The position numbers and the translations under genes were made by a program. Source: JAKQHY01 sp034429475 (GTDB lineage Bacteria > Chloroflexota > Anaerolineae > B4-G1 > SLSP01). From it: a stretch of 64,000 nt of DNA. Of this stretch, positions 40,946 to 49,424 are shown piece by piece. Each line of letters starts with the position of its first letter. Position 1 is the stretch's first letter. The stretch lies in assembly GCA_034429475.1 (NCBI GenBank), contig DAOUGD010000110.1:8427-72426 (forward strand). Reading direction: 5' to 3'. Under the pieces are notes generated by a model. The model had not been told where the DNA came from, did no database searches, and saw nothing but the letters and a program-made list of their open reading frames with translations.

Positions 40946-41863
40946 TTATATAGTTTCATAGTGGACCAGCCGCCCCACGTACTTGAAGACGAACAGGGTC
41001 AAACCGAGAATAATGAAAAACAGAATCCACGCCAACACTGCCGCGTAGCCCATATCGAAGTATTGGATGCCGGTGCGGTAGGTGTAGAGGACGTAGAACA
41101 GGGTGGCATTTTGTGGGCCGCCGGCGGTGATCAGGAAGCCGGCCGTGAACACCTGGAAGGAACCGATGATCCCCATGATCAGGTTGAAGAACATCACCGG
41201 CGAGATGAGCGGTATGGTGACGTATCGCAACTTGGCCCAGCGCCCGGCGCCGTCAATCTCAGCGGCTTCGTACAGCGTTTCGGGAATTCCCTGCAACCCG
41301 GCGAGATAGATCACCACGCCGCCGCCCAGTCCCCACAAGCTCATCAGGATCAGGGCTGGCATGGCCCACTCCGGCTTCTGAAGCCACATCACCTTTGGCA
41401 GGCCCAACGCGCGCAAGACCATGTTGATCAGGCCAAACTCGGTGTTGAAGACGAAGTTCCACAACACGGCGTTGGCGACGGCCGGCACGATGCTAGGGAT
41501 GTAGAAGATGGTGCGGAAGACTGAGATGCCGCGCACTTTGCTGTTCAATAGCATGGCAACCAGGAAGCTCAATATCAGACTCACCGGCACCGAGACCAAC
41601 GTATAGTAAGCCGTGACCTTCAGCGATTGCAAGAACAACTTGTCCCGGAAAATCTCTTTAAAGTTCTCCAGGCCGATAAAAATAGGGTCACGGATCATGT
41701 TCCAGTCATAGAAGGTCAACCAGACTGCGACCGCGGCCGGGAGCAAGAACCAGATCAGGAAGCCCAGGATAAAGGGTAGAATGAAAAGATACCCGGTGAT
41801 AGTCCTTCGGCCCTTTTCGGTGCGGGGCGTCAGCGACTTCAGCCAGTGCGTGTTTGCGCTCAC
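40946..41863 (-). CDS. Carbohydrate ABC permease, MalF type
   Basis: 305 residues starting at GTG with GGAGGAGG upstream. Six helices; EAA loop YEAAEIDGAGRWAKLRYVTIPLISPVM (about 195-220). N-terminal RRTITGYLFILPFILGFLIWFLLPAAVAVWLTF is typical of UgpA/MalF-like proteins. It pairs with the MalG-type permease, and both should bring oligosaccharides in from the binding protein encoded just upstream. Confidence 0.95.
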   Translation of the reverse strand: MSANTHWLKSLTPRTEKGRRTITGYLFILPFILGFLIWFLLPAAVAVWLTFYDWNMIRDPIFIGLENFKEIFRDKLFLQSLKVTAYYTLVSVPVSLILSFLVAMLLNSKVRGISVFRTIFYIPSIVPAVANAVLWNFVFNTEFGLINMVLRALGLPKVMWLQKPEWAMPALILMSLWGLGGGVVIYLAGLQGIPETLYEAAEIDGAGRWAKLRYVTIPLISPVMFFNLIMGIIGSFQVFTAGFLITAGGPQNATLFYVLYTYRTGIQYFDMGYAAVLAWILFFIILGLTLFVFKYVGRLVHYETI

Positions 41864-41942
41864 GTCTTACCTCCTCCAAAAATATCGTAGCCCAAGCTTC
41901 TGGCTTGGGGCGGCGCAAGCCGGAGGCTTACGCTACAGAGAA

Positions 41943-41987
41943 CACAGAGTTCACAGAGAAACCGCTATAGTCTCTGTGAACTCTGTG
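41943..41987. repeat. Inverted repeat between the binding protein and permease genes
   Basis: CACAGAGTTCACAGAGA (41943-41959) is perfectly complementary to TCTCTGTGAACTCTGTG (41971-41987). A second hairpin, CCCAAGCTTCTGGCTTGGG, lies at about 41891-41909. This could attenuate transcription so that the binding protein is made in excess of the permeases. Confidence 0.75.
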
Positions 41988-42006
41988 GCACAGGATTTAA
42001 TGCTAC

Positions 42007-43440
42007 TTAGCGAGCCTGTTCTTCTTTCATAATACGGTTGGCTTCTTCCACTGCGGCGGGCAGCACATCCGCCACCTTGGCGTCGCCAATCCAGATTTGA
42101 TCGAAGACCGGCGTGAGCGCCGCCTCGTTGGCCTTCGCATACCCCACCGGCATGGTGAGGTAATGGCCGTACTTGGCCGTGTACTCGGTGACGATGAGGT
42201 TGTAGCCCTCCGGGTGTTCCGGCGGAGTACACCAGTTGGCAATGGCCGACTCGGTCAGCAGCGCGGTTTGGCTCGGCAGCCAGAGGGCATTCTTGCAGTA
42301 GCGCTCCTGGAACCACGGCGAGGACAGGAAGCGGATCAACTTCCAGGACTCGTCAGGATGTTTGGTGTCCTTCACGATGGTGACCAGGTGCGCCTGCATA
42401 TCGGTCGCCGGGCGCGTCATCTTGGGGAGGACGCCGGTGCCCAGGCCGCCTTCGATTTCCCACAACCAGTTGACGGACCACGAGCCGGTGTTGTACAGCG
42501 CGACCTTCTTGGTTTCCAGGAATTCGGCCTCGCCCATGCCCAGCGCGTCGAAGGATGCGGCGGTTGGCGCGACGTGATGCACTAACGTCAGATCGGCGAT
42601 GCGTTGTAGCGCTTCCATCGCTTCCGGTTTGTCGAGCACAATCTGTTGGGTTTCCGGGTCTACCCAGTCCACCCCATTGGATTGGACAGCAGCGTGCAGT
42701 GGAATCCACCAGGTCGGCCAGTAGACGCCCCAGCGCTCCACGCGATCCACGTCAAACCCGCTGTCATTGGGGTGTTTGCCGTTGGCGTCCACGGTCAATT
42801 CCCGCGCGACGTCCAGGAATTTTTCCCAATCCCAGGCCTCATCCGGATCGTTGCTCGGCGGTTCGACGCCCAGTTCCTCGAAGAGGCTCCGGTTGTAATA
42901 GAAGTGCGGCGCCACCCAGCAGGCGCCGATGCCGTACCATTGACCCTCGTAGGAACAGCGATCCTTTTCCTGCGGCTGAATCCAGTAATCGGGCTTCGAC
43001 ATTTCCGCGTCGCTGGCGATGTAATTGTCGAGCGAGAGCAGCAGGTTGTCTTTGCAGAAGGTGCGGTAAACATCGCTTTCGACTCTGGCGCAGTCGGGCG
43101 GGGTGCCGGCAGCCACCAGCGACAAAAGCTGTTCCAACCGCGAGACGCCTTCGGCTTGCTCTACCTGAATCCACTCAATGTTGGAGTTCTCACCTTCAAA
43201 CTTCGCTTTTTCCTCTTCGCGCCACTCCGTGCCGCCGGGTTCGCCCAGGAATTCGATTTTTACTTTTTCCGCGGCGGGCGGCGCTGCGGTCGGTTCGACC
43301 TTCGTATCGCCAGGCTTGGCGGTGGGGGCGGCGGTCGGCTGATCGGCTGCCGGCTTGCTGCAGGCGGCCAGCACGACTGCGCCACCGGCCGCGCCGGCCA
43401 GGAGCAAAAATTCTCGTCTACTCATCCGTTTGGTTTGCAT
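42007..43440 (-). CDS. Extracellular solute-binding lipoprotein for sugars (CUT1 type)
   Basis: 477 residues. The N-terminus RMSRREFLLLAGAAGGAVVLAAC has a twin-arginine motif and a lipobox, so export by Tat followed by lipid anchoring is likely. A Pro/Thr/Ala spacer follows, then a bacterial solute-binding fold of family 1 (about 60-470: VKIEFLGEPGGTEWREEEKAKFE, GSWSVNWLWEIEGGLG, VNAL-type ends). It should capture an oligosaccharide for the two permeases. GGGAGGAAGAG precedes the ATG. It is 127 bases downstream of the LacI-type regulator; no separate promoter or operator is obvious. Confidence 0.93.
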   Translation of the reverse strand: MQTKRMSRREFLLLAGAAGGAVVLAACSKPAADQPTAAPTAKPGDTKVEPTAAPPAAEKVKIEFLGEPGGTEWREEEKAKFEGENSNIEWIQVEQAEGVSRLEQLLSLVAAGTPPDCARVESDVYRTFCKDNLLLSLDNYIASDAEMSKPDYWIQPQEKDRCSYEGQWYGIGACWVAPHFYYNRSLFEELGVEPPSNDPDEAWDWEKFLDVARELTVDANGKHPNDSGFDVDRVERWGVYWPTWWIPLHAAVQSNGVDWVDPETQQIVLDKPEAMEALQRIADLTLVHHVAPTAASFDALGMGEAEFLETKKVALYNTGSWSVNWLWEIEGGLGTGVLPKMTRPATDMQAHLVTIVKDTKHPDESWKLIRFLSSPWFQERYCKNALWLPSQTALLTESAIANWCTPPEHPEGYNLIVTEYTAKYGHYLTMPVGYAKANEAALTPVFDQIWIGDAKVADVLPAAVEEANRIMKEEQAR

Positions 43441-43567
43441 GACTCTTCCTCCCTATGTAAACATGCAGTTTTAATAAAAAAGATTTCTGACCTCAGTGCC
43501 GTGACACCATCAATTCCCCTTGATTTCAGTGATGTTGCCCCACCTCCTTTCACGCGTGTTTTTCAGT

Positions 43568-44656
43568 TTAGGCCGATGCTGTTGCTGAGCCGCCCTCTTC
43601 CTGATATTGCCGCCGGATGATGCTGCCCTGTTCCGGTTCAAATTGCCATTCACCCTGGATGGCGCCGCAGGATTGCCGGATCACCAATTCGCCTTTGACC
43701 AGGGTTGGCTCAATCATGGCGACTTCCTGGTTGATCAGGCGCAGCAGCGATTCCGCCGCAATCCAGCCCATTTCTTCACAGGGCATCCGCACCGTCGTGA
43801 GCGCCGGACGCACAAAGCCGGAGAAATCGCGGTTGTCGTACCCGACGAGCGCCACATCTTCAGGCACTCGTAGCCCCGCATCCTGGGCCGCGTAGACGAC
43901 GCCTAACGCCATCAAGTCGTTGGCGGCAAAGATCGCGGTGGGCGGCGACTGGAGCGCGAGCAATTGCTGCGCGGCGCTGTAGCCGCTTTGGACTTCCCAA
44001 TCTCCCCTGATGACCAGGGTGGGATCAAAGGGAAGATTCCAGACCGCCAGCTCATCTTGATACCCGGCCAGCCGGTTGATCGTCGCGTCCCACCCTTCCG
44101 GGCCGTTGATGAACGCGATGCGTTGGTGCCCCAGCCCGGCGAGGTGCTTCACCGCCAGCCGCGCGCCGTGGCGGTCATTAGGGACGACCGAATAGGGGTT
44201 CAACGAATTGAAGAGGCGGTGGACAAAGATGTGCGGCTTGTCAATCAGCCGGGCGACCTCGTCGGAGGAGCGCGTGTAAGACTCAACCAGGATCACGCCG
44301 TCTATGTGCCGACGGGCCAGGTCGGCCATCGCTTTCGTCTCCGCGACGGGGTCCCAGTCCGCATTGATGATGATCCCGGAGTAGTCGTGCTGGCGCAAGT
44401 AGTCGTGGATGCCCCGCGTGATGGGGGGGATAAAGGGACTTAGGATGTTTTCGACAATCAGGCCGACGCAGGCCGTCTGTTCGGTGCGCAGCCCCCGCGC
44501 GATGAGATTGGGGCGGTAGTCCAGGGCTTCGGCGGCCTTCAGCACCTTTTGGCGCGTTTCCTCCGTGACTGGATAGTCGCTGTTGGCTAGAACGCGCGAA
44601 GCGGTGGCGTTGGAAACGCCGGCGGCTTTGGCGACATCGGCTAGGGAGGTGGGCAT
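43568..44656 (-). CDS. LacI family transcriptional regulator
   Basis: 362 residues. N-terminal LacI helix-turn-helix and hinge (TSLADVAKAAGVSNATASRVLANSDYPVTEETRQKVL, about 2-45, hinge to 60), then a periplasmic-binding-protein-like sugar domain (about 65-340). It should repress the downstream sugar uptake and hydrolysis genes until an inducer binds. Two identical palindromes in its own promoter predict autoregulation with looping. The ribosome site is weak (GGGAAAGAGAG). The C-terminus has about 20 extra polar residues (RRQYQEEGGSATASA). Confidence 0.93.
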   Translation of the reverse strand: MPTSLADVAKAAGVSNATASRVLANSDYPVTEETRQKVLKAAEALDYRPNLIARGLRTEQTACVGLIVENILSPFIPPITRGIHDYLRQHDYSGIIINADWDPVAETKAMADLARRHIDGVILVESYTRSSDEVARLIDKPHIFVHRLFNSLNPYSVVPNDRHGARLAVKHLAGLGHQRIAFINGPEGWDATINRLAGYQDELAVWNLPFDPTLVIRGDWEVQSGYSAAQQLLALQSPPTAIFAANDLMALGVVYAAQDAGLRVPEDVALVGYDNRDFSGFVRPALTTVRMPCEEMGWIAAESLLRLINQEVAMIEPTLVKGELVIRQSCGAIQGEWQFEPEQGSIIRRQYQEEGGSATASA

Positions 44657-44692
44657 AGTATATCTCTCTTTCCCGTTGGAGGACGGCAGCTA

Positions 44693-44706
44693 AGAAATCG
44701 TTTTCT
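44693..44706. promoter_or_regulatory. LacI-type operator 1
   Basis: AGAAATCGTTTTCT, a palindrome with central CG, just downstream of the expected transcription start of the regulator gene. Confidence 0.8.
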
Positions 44707-44715
44707 ACAAAGTTT

Positions 44716-44744
44716 ATTATATAAGAAATCGTTTTCTTTGTCAA
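44716..44744 (-). promoter_or_regulatory. Consensus promoter of the LacI-type regulator
   Basis: On the minus strand TTGACA, 17 bases, TATAAT: both hexamers perfect. Confidence 0.88.
44724..44737. promoter_or_regulatory. LacI-type operator 2
   Basis: Identical AGAAATCGTTTTCT, lying wholly inside the -35/-10 spacer. Centre-to-centre distance from operator 1 is 31 bases, close to three helical turns. Confidence 0.8.
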
Positions 44745-44770
44745 CTATGAATTTTTCCACATACGTCAAC

Positions 44771-44799
44771 TTGCATACCTTTAAGACTCGTAATATACT
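44771..44799 (+). promoter_or_regulatory. Promoter of the receiver gene and possibly the signalling cluster
   Basis: TTGCAT, 17 bases, TATACT. Divergent from the LacI-type regulator. Confidence 0.6.
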
Positions 44800-44894
44800 G
44801 AAGTTGTTCTTTGTTCAACTTTGTGTTGATCTTTTTGACCACTTCGAGCCGAACTTTCACCTCGGCGGGCAGTTGTGTAGGTTGAAGGAGGAGT

Positions 44895-45305
44895 ATGGCG
44901 CTTCCGACAAACGTATCTGCTTCACAACCGGTAGAATCCCCACGTATTTTGATCATGGAAGACGATGTTTATTTGCTGCGTCTGTATGAGAAAGCGTTGA
45001 CCAAGGCCGGCTTCGCGGTGCATACGGCGGAAACGGTGGAGACTGCGCGCGATTTGTTGCGCCGCCACCACTATGGAGTGTTTATCTCAGATGTGCATTT
45101 GGGCGAGGAGCAAGGCGTGAATCTCCTGCGCCAGGAAATCGCGACGCTGCACCAGGAGGGCACCGAGATCATTGTGGTCTCCGGCAGCGCTGAGTATTAT
45201 TACCTGACCCGGGAAATTGATATTGATTTTTTCATCGAGAAACCTGTGGCAATTTCCGGCCTTGTCACACTGGTGCAACAGTTGGCCCCGCTTGAGAAAG
45301 CGTGA
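44895..45305 (+). CDS. Single-domain response regulator (receiver only)
   Basis: 136 residues. After a 16-residue tail, one CheY-like domain: acidic pocket E22/D23/D24, phosphorylation site D66 (FISDVHLG), switch S/T in VVSGSAE and K116 (FIEKP). No output domain, so it should pass phosphate or bind a partner protein. GAAGGAGGAG lies just before the ATG. It is the first gene of the plus-strand signalling cluster. The low similarity of its pocket to DD-type CheY is within family range. Confidence 0.9.
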   Translation: MALPTNVSASQPVESPRILIMEDDVYLLRLYEKALTKAGFAVHTAETVETARDLLRRHHYGVFISDVHLGEEQGVNLLRQEIATLHQEGTEIIVVSGSAEYYYLTREIDIDFFIEKPVAISGLVTLVQQLAPLEKA

Positions 45306-45411
45306 TGGATGTGTTACGTAAATGCTACATGTTTGCAACCTGTTTAGCCCTATAATGGGGTTGATGCTGGTCTATGAGAAGTTTCCCCGCATTTGTTTCT
45401 AGGAGGTGTAT

Positions 45412-48400
45412 ATGACCAAGAAGCGTGAATCGCGCGTTGAAGAGGCCTCTCAAGTTCTGTCTATTGATGAACTGAAATTCACTGATGTGTTTGATCTGGC
45501 CGAACTCCAAAAGCTACAAGATGCTTTTGCGGCGGCGACCGGCGTAGCCTCAATTATTACCGACATTGATGGAACGCCCTTCACGGAACCGAGCCAGTTT
45601 TGTGAAATGTGTCAGTTGGTGCGCAAAACTGAACTTGGTCGGGCCAACTGTTACAAGTCCGACGCGGAACTGGGCAAACCCCATCCGGGCGGGCCGATCC
45701 TGCAACCGTGTCTAAGCGGCGGGCTGTGGGATGGCGGCGTGAGCATTTACCTGGGCGACCGGCACATTGGGAACTGGCTCATCGGGCAGATCCTCACCGG
45801 CGACGCCGAGGTGGAACGGGTGTTGGCGTATGGGAAACAGGTGGGCGCGGATCCTGAAGCGTTCCGGCAGGCGGTGGACAAAGTTACCCGGATGCCGCTG
45901 GAACGCTTCGAGAAGGTTGGCGAGGCGTTGTACGTGTTCTCGCAGCAGCTTTCGCGGATGGCCTTGCAGAACGCGCAGCAGAAGATTGAAATTACGCGGC
46001 GGGAGCGGGCTGAGGAAGATACGCAGCGCGCTTTTGCCCTTTTTGCTGCCGGGCCGGTGATGATTTTCCGCTGGCAAAATGCGGCCGGCTGGCCGGTAGA
46101 GTACGTTTCTCCAAACGTTGCCAATATTTTGGGGTATCCGCCTGAAAAACTGATCAGTGGAGAAATCCCCTACGCCAGTATTGTGCATCCTGACGATTTG
46201 GCGCGGGTGGCGGAAGAAGTGCAAGCGTACAGCGCGTCTGGCGTCCAAACCTTCTCCCAGGAATACCGGTTGGTCTCGGCTTCGGGCGAGGTGCGGTGGA
46301 CGTATGACCAGACCCACATTGTGCGCGATGCGCAGGGTGCGATCACGCATTATGATGGTTACATGCAGGACATTACCGAACGCAAACTAATTGAAACTAC
46401 GTTGGCGGAAAATACGGCGCGACTCCGCAATATCCTCGATGCTATACCATTGGGGATGCACCTGTATCGGTTGGAGCCGGATGGTCGGCTGGTCTTCGCC
46501 GGCGCCAATGCGGCGGCGGACCTCTTATTGGGGGTGGATAACAGCATTTTCGTGGGGAAGACGATAGAAGAAGCGTTCCCGCCACTGACGCAGACCGAGG
46601 TGCCTACCCGTTATCGGGAGGCGGCCGGCGAGGGCAAGCCGTGGCAGACGCAGCAGATTGCTTATGACCAGGGTGAAATCCAGGGTGCGTTTGAAGTCTA
46701 CGCTTTCCAAACGTCTCCGGGGGAAATGGCTGCGGGCTTCCTGGATGTGACGGCGCGTATGCGAGGAGAGGCGGAACGCGCACGCCTGAACGCCATTTTG
46801 GAGAGCACCAGTGACCTGGTTTCTACAACGACGCCAGATGGCCGAATAACCTACATGAACGAGGCCGGCCGGAAAATGGTGGGCTGGCCGGCGGATGAGG
46901 ACCTCAGGAAACACACTATCCCTGATGTTCATCCTGCGTGGGTGTTGGAGACAGTCGAAAAGGTCGGTGTTCCGATGGCGATAGCGCGGGGACTTTGGCA
47001 GGGTGAAAGCGCTTTGCTGCGGGTAGATGGGACAGAAATTCCAGTCTCGCAGGTCATCATGGCGCACAAATCGCCGTCTGGTGAATTGGAATACATCTCA
47101 ACCGTGATGCGGGATATTAGTGAGATGCGCGCTGCCCAGACGGAGCGTGAGCGCTTTACAACACGGTTGAATACGGCGGCGGATATTTCTGCGCAGGCGA
47201 CTGCGATTCTTGACCCTGATGAATTACTTCAGGCCGTGATTCCGTTGATCAAAGAGCGTTTTGGCCTGTATTACGTCCACGTGTATACGCTGGATGAGGA
47301 AGGCGAGACGCTGCATTTGCGGGCCGGTTATGGCGAGCCGGGCCGTATCATGTTGGAGCGCGGGCACAGCATCCCCTTGAGCCGGGAAGCGTCGCTGGTG
47401 GCAACCGCCGCGCGGACCGGCAAACCGGTGCTGGTCAATGACGTGACGCAGAATCCCAACTTCATGCCCAATCCCTTGTTGCCGGATACACGAGCGGAGG
47501 TGGCGGTGCCGGCTCTGGCCGGCGGCAAAGTGTTGGGCGTCTTTGATGTGCAACACGATCAGGCAGATTATTTCACCCAGGCCGACCTGGACGTCTTCCT
47601 GACCCTGACCGGACAGATCGCTATATCGTTGCAGAATGCCCGGTACGTGGAGGAGGTCGCGCGCCAACGTGCCTTCTACGACGGCATCATCACGAATTTG
47701 CCGGTAGGTGTGTGGGCGGTGGACCAGCAATTCAAGCCCTTGCTGGTGAACCCGGCCGGCCGGGCGATGATGGGTCGTGAGGTCAAGGATCAGGCCGGCG
47801 GCGCCTACGTGGAGAACTACGAGGTCATTAACATCAATACCGGTGAGCTTTACGACAATACGCAACTGCCGTTGGTCAAAGCCGTGACCCAGGGGGGGAC
47901 GTATACGGCGGTGGATGCCGGGGTGCGTTGGCCGGATGGCACCGTGGTGCCTCAGCTCATTAACGCAGCGCCGTTGCTCGATCCGGATGGGACGCAGACC
48001 GGCGCGGTGGTGATCTTTATTGACGCTACCGAGCAGCAGCGCGCGCAGGCCGCAGTCCGCGAGAGTGAGGCGCGACAGCGGATGATCCTGGAAACGTTGC
48101 CCATCGGCGTGGTCATAATCCGCTCTTCCAATGAGACCATCCTCTATGCCAATCAAGTCTATGCTGAACTCATCGGTGTTGCGTCGGCGCAAGACTTGTT
48201 GGGGAAAGTGGTGCCGGTTACCTTTGAAGATCCGGCAGACCTTCAGGGCCTCACCTATAAATTACAGGAGCAAGGTCAGGTGGAGTCCCAGGAGATGCGC
48301 CTCAAGTGTCCAGACGGCAGGGTGTTATGGGTGTTGGTTTCGATCCTGCCGATTCAGTTTGGCGCCGAGCAATTCATGTTGTCCTCGCTGGTGGATATTA

Positions 48401-49326
48401 CCGCGCGCAAACAGGCCGAGGCGGAACGGGAGCAGTTCGCCGTCCATCTGCGGGTGGCTTCCGAAATCACCACGGAAATCAGCGCCATTTTGGACGCCGA
48501 TGCATTGTTTGAGACGCTGGTGCAGTTGACGAAGGAACGCTTCAATCTTTATCACGCGCAGTATTATGACCTGGATGAGGCGACGCAAACTTTGACTCTG
48601 CGGGTGGGCTACGGGCAGGCTGGGCAGATGATGAAGCAACGGGGATACCGTATTCCCCTCAAGGGCGGCAGAGACCTGGCGGCGCGGGCGGCGCACACCA
48701 GAGACGTGGTAGTGGCGCACGATCTGACGCAGGAGGCTGACTATGCCCCCAATATGTTGTTGTTGGATGCGCGCTCTGAAGTGGCGCTGCCGCTCATCGT
48801 CGGTGGGCGGGTGCTGGGAGTTCTGGATGTGTTGGCGGATCAGACGGGATACTTCACGCCCACGATGGTGGATGTATTCAAGACGGTGTTGGGGCAGGTG
48901 CTCACCGCCCTCCAAAACGTCCAGTACTTTGCCCAACAGCGGGGGGCCGAAGTTGCCCTGCGCGACTCGTCGGAGCAAATCCGCGCGATGTTCGACGCGA
49001 TGGGCGACGGCGTCATCGTGAGCAATATGATCGGCGAGATTACCGACATGAACGAGGCCAGTTTTGCCTTGTTGGGTTACGCCGGCCGCGAGGACTTGCT
49101 CCATCACAATATTTTGGAGATGATCGCCCCGGCCGATCGCTCTCAAGCTTCGGTGGGGTGGGTGACCGCCATGGAATCGGGGAGCAGCGGCGTGCAGCCG
49201 GTGACGCTTCAGCGTAAGGACGGCAGCACCTTTGCCGGCGAGATGACGGCGGCGTTGCTGCGTGATGCTGAGGGCAACCCGGTAGGTTTTGTCAATATCT
49301 GCCGCAATGTATCTGAGCGGAAATGA
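45412..49326 (+). CDS. PocR-PAS-GAF multi-domain sensor without a transmitter
   Basis: 1304 residues from the ATG at 45412 (AGGAGGTG upstream). Order: PocR ligand domain (about 22-185, with Cys-rich FCEMCQLVRKTELGRANCYKSD), PAS (202-325), PAS (327-450), PAS (457-573), GAF (584-750), PAS (753-873), PAS (883-1002), GAF (1007-1177), PAS (1187-1304). It stops right after a PAC-type NVSERK. There is no HisKA, HATPase, GGDEF or cyclase domain and no transmembrane helix. The next gene, 98 bases on, starts with further PAS domains and ends in a kinase, so this protein may be an accessory sensor that docks on that kinase, or a split product. PocR domains bind small hydrocarbon-derived ligands in known cases. 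Confidence 0.9.
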   Translation: MTKKRESRVEEASQVLSIDELKFTDVFDLAELQKLQDAFAAATGVASIITDIDGTPFTEPSQFCEMCQLVRKTELGRANCYKSDAELGKPHPGGPILQPCLSGGLWDGGVSIYLGDRHIGNWLIGQILTGDAEVERVLAYGKQVGADPEAFRQAVDKVTRMPLERFEKVGEALYVFSQQLSRMALQNAQQKIEITRRERAEEDTQRAFALFAAGPVMIFRWQNAAGWPVEYVSPNVANILGYPPEKLISGEIPYASIVHPDDLARVAEEVQAYSASGVQTFSQEYRLVSASGEVRWTYDQTHIVRDAQGAITHYDGYMQDITERKLIETTLAENTARLRNILDAIPLGMHLYRLEPDGRLVFAGANAAADLLLGVDNSIFVGKTIEEAFPPLTQTEVPTRYREAAGEGKPWQTQQIAYDQGEIQGAFEVYAFQTSPGEMAAGFLDVTARMRGEAERARLNAILESTSDLVSTTTPDGRITYMNEAGRKMVGWPADEDLRKHTIPDVHPAWVLETVEKVGVPMAIARGLWQGESALLRVDGTEIPVSQVIMAHKSPSGELEYISTVMRDISEMRAAQTERERFTTRLNTAADISAQATAILDPDELLQAVIPLIKERFGLYYVHVYTLDEEGETLHLRAGYGEPGRIMLERGHSIPLSREASLVATAARTGKPVLVNDVTQNPNFMPNPLLPDTRAEVAVPALAGGKVLGVFDVQHDQADYFTQADLDVFLTLTGQIAISLQNARYVEEVARQRAFYDGIITNLPVGVWAVDQQFKPLLVNPAGRAMMGREVKDQAGGAYVENYEVININTGELYDNTQLPLVKAVTQGGTYTAVDAGVRWPDGTVVPQLINAAPLLDPDGTQTGAVVIFIDATEQQRAQAAVRESEARQRMILETLPIGVVIIRSSNETILYANQVYAELIGVASAQDLLGKVVPVTFEDPADLQGLTYKLQEQGQVESQEMRLKCPDGRVLWVLVSILPIQFGAEQFMLSSLVDITARKQAEAEREQFAVHLRVASEITTEISAILDADALFETLVQLTKERFNLYHAQYYDLDEATQTLTLRVGYGQAGQMMKQRGYRIPLKGGRDLAARAAHTRDVVVAHDLTQEADYAPNMLLLDARSEVALPLIVGGRVLGVLDVLADQTGYFTPTMVDVFKTVLGQVLTALQNVQYFAQQRGAEVALRDSSEQIRAMFDAMGDGVIVSNMIGEITDMNEASFALLGYAGREDLLHHNILEMIAPADRSQASVGWVTAMESGSSGVQPVTLQRKDGSTFAGEMTAALLRDAEGNPVGFVNICRNVSERK

Positions 49327-49339
49327 TCTATCCATTCAC

Positions 49340-49411
49340 CGCAGAGACGCAGAGTCTGACTTCGTTGCTAGGATTGAAAAATCTGCTGAATCTGCTTAAT
49401 CTGCTGATACA
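49340..49411. repeat. Short-word repeat between the two sensor genes
   Basis: GCAGAGACGCAGAG followed by AATCTGCTGAATCTGC and more AATCTGCTNA words; matches words at 13960-14000, 30700-30736 and 36590-36610. Confidence 0.75.
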
Positions 49412-49424
49412 TAAGAGGTAACGC

